Source: Paratractidigestivibacter sp963611755
Lineage (GTDB): Bacteria > Actinomycetota > Coriobacteriia > Coriobacteriales > Atopobiaceae
Length of the DNA: 7,344 nt
Direction: 5' to 3'
NCBI GenBank assembly: GCA_963611755.1
Contig: CAVDTK010000117.1
Location: forward strand, 1-7,344
Each line of letters opens with the position of its first letter. Positions within the stretch are counted from its first letter, which is position 1. Position numbers and translations under genes: made by a program. Positions 5,738 through 7,344 of the stretch are shown one piece after another. Below the pieces are notes generated by a model. It did not search any database. It worked only from the letters and a program-made list of their open reading frames with translations, and was not told where the DNA came from.

Positions 5738-6772
5738 ATGGCGAGAAGCACGAACAACGGCCCCTCGATGGTCGACGTGGCCCGCGAGGCCGGGGTGTCG
5801 CTCAAGACCGTCTCGCGCGTGATGAACGAGCCCGACGCTGTGAGGCCCGCGACGCGCGACGCCGTGCAGGCCGCCATGGATCGGCTGGGCTTTAGGACCA
5901 ACTACGCCGCCCGGTCGCTCAAGCTGGGCAAATACAAGTCCATCGGCCTCGTGATCTTTGAGCTCAAGGGCGGAAACCTCAGCGTCCTGGACGGGATCGC
6001 CAGCGCCGCCGCCGAGAAGGGCTACGCGATCACGCTGCTCAAGCGCCGCGACGGAGAAGACCTGACCCTGGCCGAGGCCGCGCGCCGCATGGCCCTTCTC
6101 CCCGTCGACGGCATGGTGTTCAACCTGGGGCGGATGGTCGCGGACTTCGACGAGTTCCGTTCGCCGGCCGGTTTGACCACCGTGATCGTGACGCCATTCG
6201 AGCACGCGAGCTGCCCCACGATCTCGGACGACCAGGTGGGGGCCGCGCGCACGGCGACCGAGCGGATGATCGAGCTGGGGCACCGGGAAATCCGCTTTAT
6301 CGCGGGCCCGGAGGAGTCGTTGGCCGGGCGAAACCGCGAGCGCGGCTGGCGAGAAGCGATGACCGCCGCGGGGCTTGAGGCCGCGGAACCGCTGCGCGGC
6401 GACTGGGGCGCCGACTCGGGCTACGAGGCCGGGGCGCGTCTCGCCGCCGACGCAGGGTGCACGGCCATTCTCGCCGGCAACGACAACATGGCTTACGGCG
6501 CGGTGTGCGCCCTGCGCGACGCCGGGCGCGATGTGCCGGGCGACGTGAGCGTCGTGGGCTTCGACGACTCGCTGGGCGAGTCGGTACCCCGGGTGCAACT
6601 GACATCGATGCGCTTCAACCACCATGAGCTGGGCATTCGCGCCTTCGAGGAAGTGCTGGCCGGCGGCGCGGGCAGCGAGAATGGCGCGACGGGCGCGGGC
6701 GACGTGCCGCGCCACGTCCTGGTCCCCGCCACCCTCATCGAGCGCGCGAGCCTGGGCCCACGGCACTCCTAG
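5738..6772 (+). CDS. LacI-family transcriptional regulator of the lac PTS locus
   Basis: Cytoplasmic DNA-binding repressor, 344 residues, usual length for the family. Residues 10-30 (MVDVAREAGVSLKTVSRVMN) are the helix-turn-helix, and 57-65 (AARSLKLGK) the hinge helix with the Leu that enters the operator's central CpG. From about 67 on it is a periplasmic-binding-protein-like sensor domain: KSIGLVIFELKGG, PVDGMVFN at 122-129, RFIAGPEESLAGRNRERGW, CTAILAGNDNMAYGAVCALR and PGDVSVVGFDDS. The start at 5738 is chosen for GAAAGGG five bases upstream and because the helix-turn-helix then sits at the N-terminus. An in-frame ATG at 5585 would add 51 residues encoded across the operator region. It is divergent from lacE, so control of lacE-lacG is likely. 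The inducer is unknown; a phosphorylated or free beta-galactoside is a guess. Streptococcal lacR is DeoR-family, so that symbol is not applied. An insertion-like loop, GAGSENGATGAGD (310-322), is present near the C-terminus. Confidence 0.95.
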   Translation: MARSTNNGPSMVDVAREAGVSLKTVSRVMNEPDAVRPATRDAVQAAMDRLGFRTNYAARSLKLGKYKSIGLVIFELKGGNLSVLDGIASAAAEKGYAITLLKRRDGEDLTLAEAARRMALLPVDGMVFNLGRMVADFDEFRSPAGLTTVIVTPFEHASCPTISDDQVGAARTATERMIELGHREIRFIAGPEESLAGRNRERGWREAMTAAGLEAAEPLRGDWGADSGYEAGARLAADAGCTAILAGNDNMAYGAVCALRDAGRDVPGDVSVVGFDDSLGESVPRVQLTSMRFNHHELGIRAFEEVLAGGAGSENGATGAGDVPRHVLVPATLIERASLGPRHS

Positions 6773-6774
6773 GC

Positions 6775-6955
6775 GCTACAAAAAGCCAGGGCAGGCGCTG
6801 CGCGAGGCCCGTCTCGCTACAAAAAGCCGGGGTGGGCGCTGTCAAAAGTGCGCCCACCCCGCAGTTTTGTAGCAAAACCCCGTTTTTCCTGCGCCCACCC
6901 CGCGTTTTTGTAGCAAAATGCCCTTCCAACAGCGCCCACCCCGCAATTTTGTAGC
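6775..6955. repeat. Mirrored 41-bp-period repeat array: 2 forward + 3 reverse 24-bp units
   Basis: Forward units start at 6775 and 6816 and reverse units at 6850, 6891 and 6932, again exactly 41 bases apart within each half. A 10-base loop (TGTCAAAAGT, 6840-6849) joins the halves. The central pair (6816-6839 with 6850-6873) makes a GC-rich hairpin followed by a T-rich tract. The unit is the same as at 677-734 and 1882-2103. The first forward unit is the most diverged (CAGGGCAGGCGC where the others have GGGTGGGCGC). The array begins three bases after the regulator's stop codon, so it probably ends that transcript as well. Confidence 0.93.
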
Positions 6956-7068
6956 AAGGCAAAAAGAACGGCGAGACACGCGCCGCGTCACGCTCCACCT
7001 CGCCAAAGCCCGCCAACGTGCCCCCGGTTCCGGTGCATCCCTGCCAAGGGCCCGGCCCTCGGAAAACG
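6956..7068. other. Gene-free spacer with a small GC palindrome
   Basis: No convincing reading frame or RNA gene is seen. The only structure is AGGGCC-C-GGCCCT at 7047-7059, immediately outside the long inverted repeat that starts at 7069. Confidence 0.5.
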
Positions 7069-7207
7069 AAAGTCGCGTTTGTGTGGCATTTAATGCGGCC
7101 AAGGTAAGTAGACCTTGGTTTATCGCCGACGTTTATGCAGGTAAACGAGTTGACGACTTTCCGGCTACTCGGCAAGTTCAATTTAAATACCACACAAACG
7201 CGACTTT
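7069..7207. other. Cloverleaf-like element: 25-bp inverted repeat enclosing three hairpins
   Basis: The arms at 7069-7093 and 7183-7207 are complementary at 24 of 25 positions; the outer 18 are perfect (AAAGTCGCGTTTGTGTGG). Between them lie three consecutive short hairpins, all with 6-base loops. The first is CCAAGGT/ACCTTGG (7099-7105 with 7112-7118), the second CGTTTA/TAAACG (7130-7135 with 7142-7147), and the third CTTTCCG/CGGCAAG with one mismatch (7157-7163 with 7170-7176). Folded as single-stranded DNA or RNA this gives a long stem closing a multibranch junction with three arms. It is less GC-rich than the genes. I do not recognise it as a tRNA, riboswitch or integron attC site. It could be a structured RNA, a small non-autonomous mobile element, a recombination site or an invertible segment. 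Strand and function are unknown. Confidence 0.6.
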
Positions 7208-7287
7208 GCGTCCGACGGTAAACCAATCTCGTTTGTGGGTCCCAACTGAGTTATGCAAGATGCTATAGCCAAGAACGCATGAGAGAC

Positions 7288-7311
7288 TTTTACATATGAT
7301 AGTATGTAAAA
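7288..7311. promoter_or_regulatory. AT-rich perfect dyad, possible promoter/operator or Xer-type site
   Basis: TTTTACATA (7288-7296) and TATGTAAAA (7303-7311) are perfect inverted 9-base arms around TGATAG. It is the most AT-rich stretch of the window. TATGAT at 7295-7300 resembles a -10 box for a gene to the right, though no good -35 is seen. The arm-6-arm layout and the TATGTAAAA arm also resemble sites of tyrosine recombinases such as XerC/XerD. Which role is right cannot be told from this window. Confidence 0.5.
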
Positions 7312-7323
7312 ACAATTCCAGGA

Positions 7324-7337
7324 TTCCTGCGCCCACC
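7324..7337 (-). repeat. Fragment of the 24-bp repeat unit
   Basis: TTCCTGCGCCCACC is identical to 6886-6899, which is the end of a spacer plus the first nine bases of a reverse unit. After that the match stops and the Shine-Dalgarno-like TAAGGAG follows, so it is a remnant or a chance match of 14 bases. Confidence 0.5.
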
Positions 7338-7344
7338 TAAGGAG
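7338..7344 (+). promoter_or_regulatory. Shine-Dalgarno sequence for a gene beyond the right edge
   Basis: TAAGGAG closes the window. Together with the -10-like TATGAT about 40 bases upstream it suggests a + strand gene starting a few bases past 7344. The gene itself is not visible. Confidence 0.45.

Noticed and set aside
5378..6766. Reading the lacE frame upstream as a 1053-residue protein
   Set aside because: The extra part is antisense to the LacI-type regulator, crosses the operator and has no recognisable domain. lacE has a good ribosome binding site at 5382-5388 and a family-like N-terminus at 5377.
7069..7207. tRNA gene or integron attC site
   Set aside because: No tRNA-like arms of the right lengths or TTCGA loop. 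No paired attC core boxes, and no integrase is visible.
7069..7207. Retron msr-msd RNA
   Set aside because: Long closing repeats and hairpins are reminiscent of one, but no reverse transcriptase is in the window and no branching guanosine context can be assigned. It stays possible only if such a gene follows beyond 7344.
6735..7268. Small reading frames across the third repeat array and cloverleaf element (- 6735-7226 and + 6918-7268)
   Set aside because: They translate repeat sequence, have no family resemblance and no convincing start signals.

Overview
This window is high-GC bacterial DNA (well above 60% G+C by eye in the genes). It holds a beta-glycoside/lactose phosphotransferase (PTS) locus. 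The gene families (phospho-beta-glycosidases, a fused lactose-type EIICB and a LacI-type regulator), the base composition and the DUF559-like orphan nuclease together suggest a gut or oral high-GC actinobacterium, most like a Coriobacteriia member such as Collinsella or Olsenella. That is an inference; there is no rRNA or other taxonomic marker here.

Layout, left to right. (1) 1-656, + strand: the 3' part of a GH1 6-phospho-beta-glucosidase gene whose start lies outside the window. (2) 677-734: a large palindrome, likely a bidirectional terminator, between convergent genes. (3) 740-1816, - strand: an uncharacterised protein with a probable PD-(D/E)XK (DUF559/Vsr-like) nuclease domain. (4) 1882-2103: a mirrored array of six 24-bp units at exact 41-bp spacing. 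(5) 2132-3547 and 3605-5377, - strand: lacG (6-phospho-beta-galactosidase, with a 554-base run of N inside it) and lacE (lactose-type PTS EIICB), read as lacE-lacG. (6) 5378-5737: a divergent control region with a perfect 18-bp LacI-type operator, a degenerate second site and a nearly U-free lacE leader. (7) 5738-6772, + strand: a LacI-family repressor. (8) 6775-6955: a second mirrored array, five units at the same 41-bp spacing. (9) 6956-7344: a gene-free, less GC-rich segment. It holds a 25-bp inverted repeat enclosing three hairpins, an AT-rich dyad that may carry a promoter or recombinase site, a fragment of the 24-bp repeat and a Shine-Dalgarno sequence pointing at a gene just beyond the right edge.

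How it works together: LacE imports and phosphorylates a beta-galactoside (lactose or similar), LacG hydrolyses the 6-phospho sugar, and the divergent repressor probably controls lacE-lacG and itself through the 5600-5617 operator. No EIIA (lacF) gene or tagatose-6-phosphate pathway gene is present. The most unusual content is non-coding: the 41-bp-periodic mirrored repeat arrays that bracket each module, and the cloverleaf-like element at 7069-7207.
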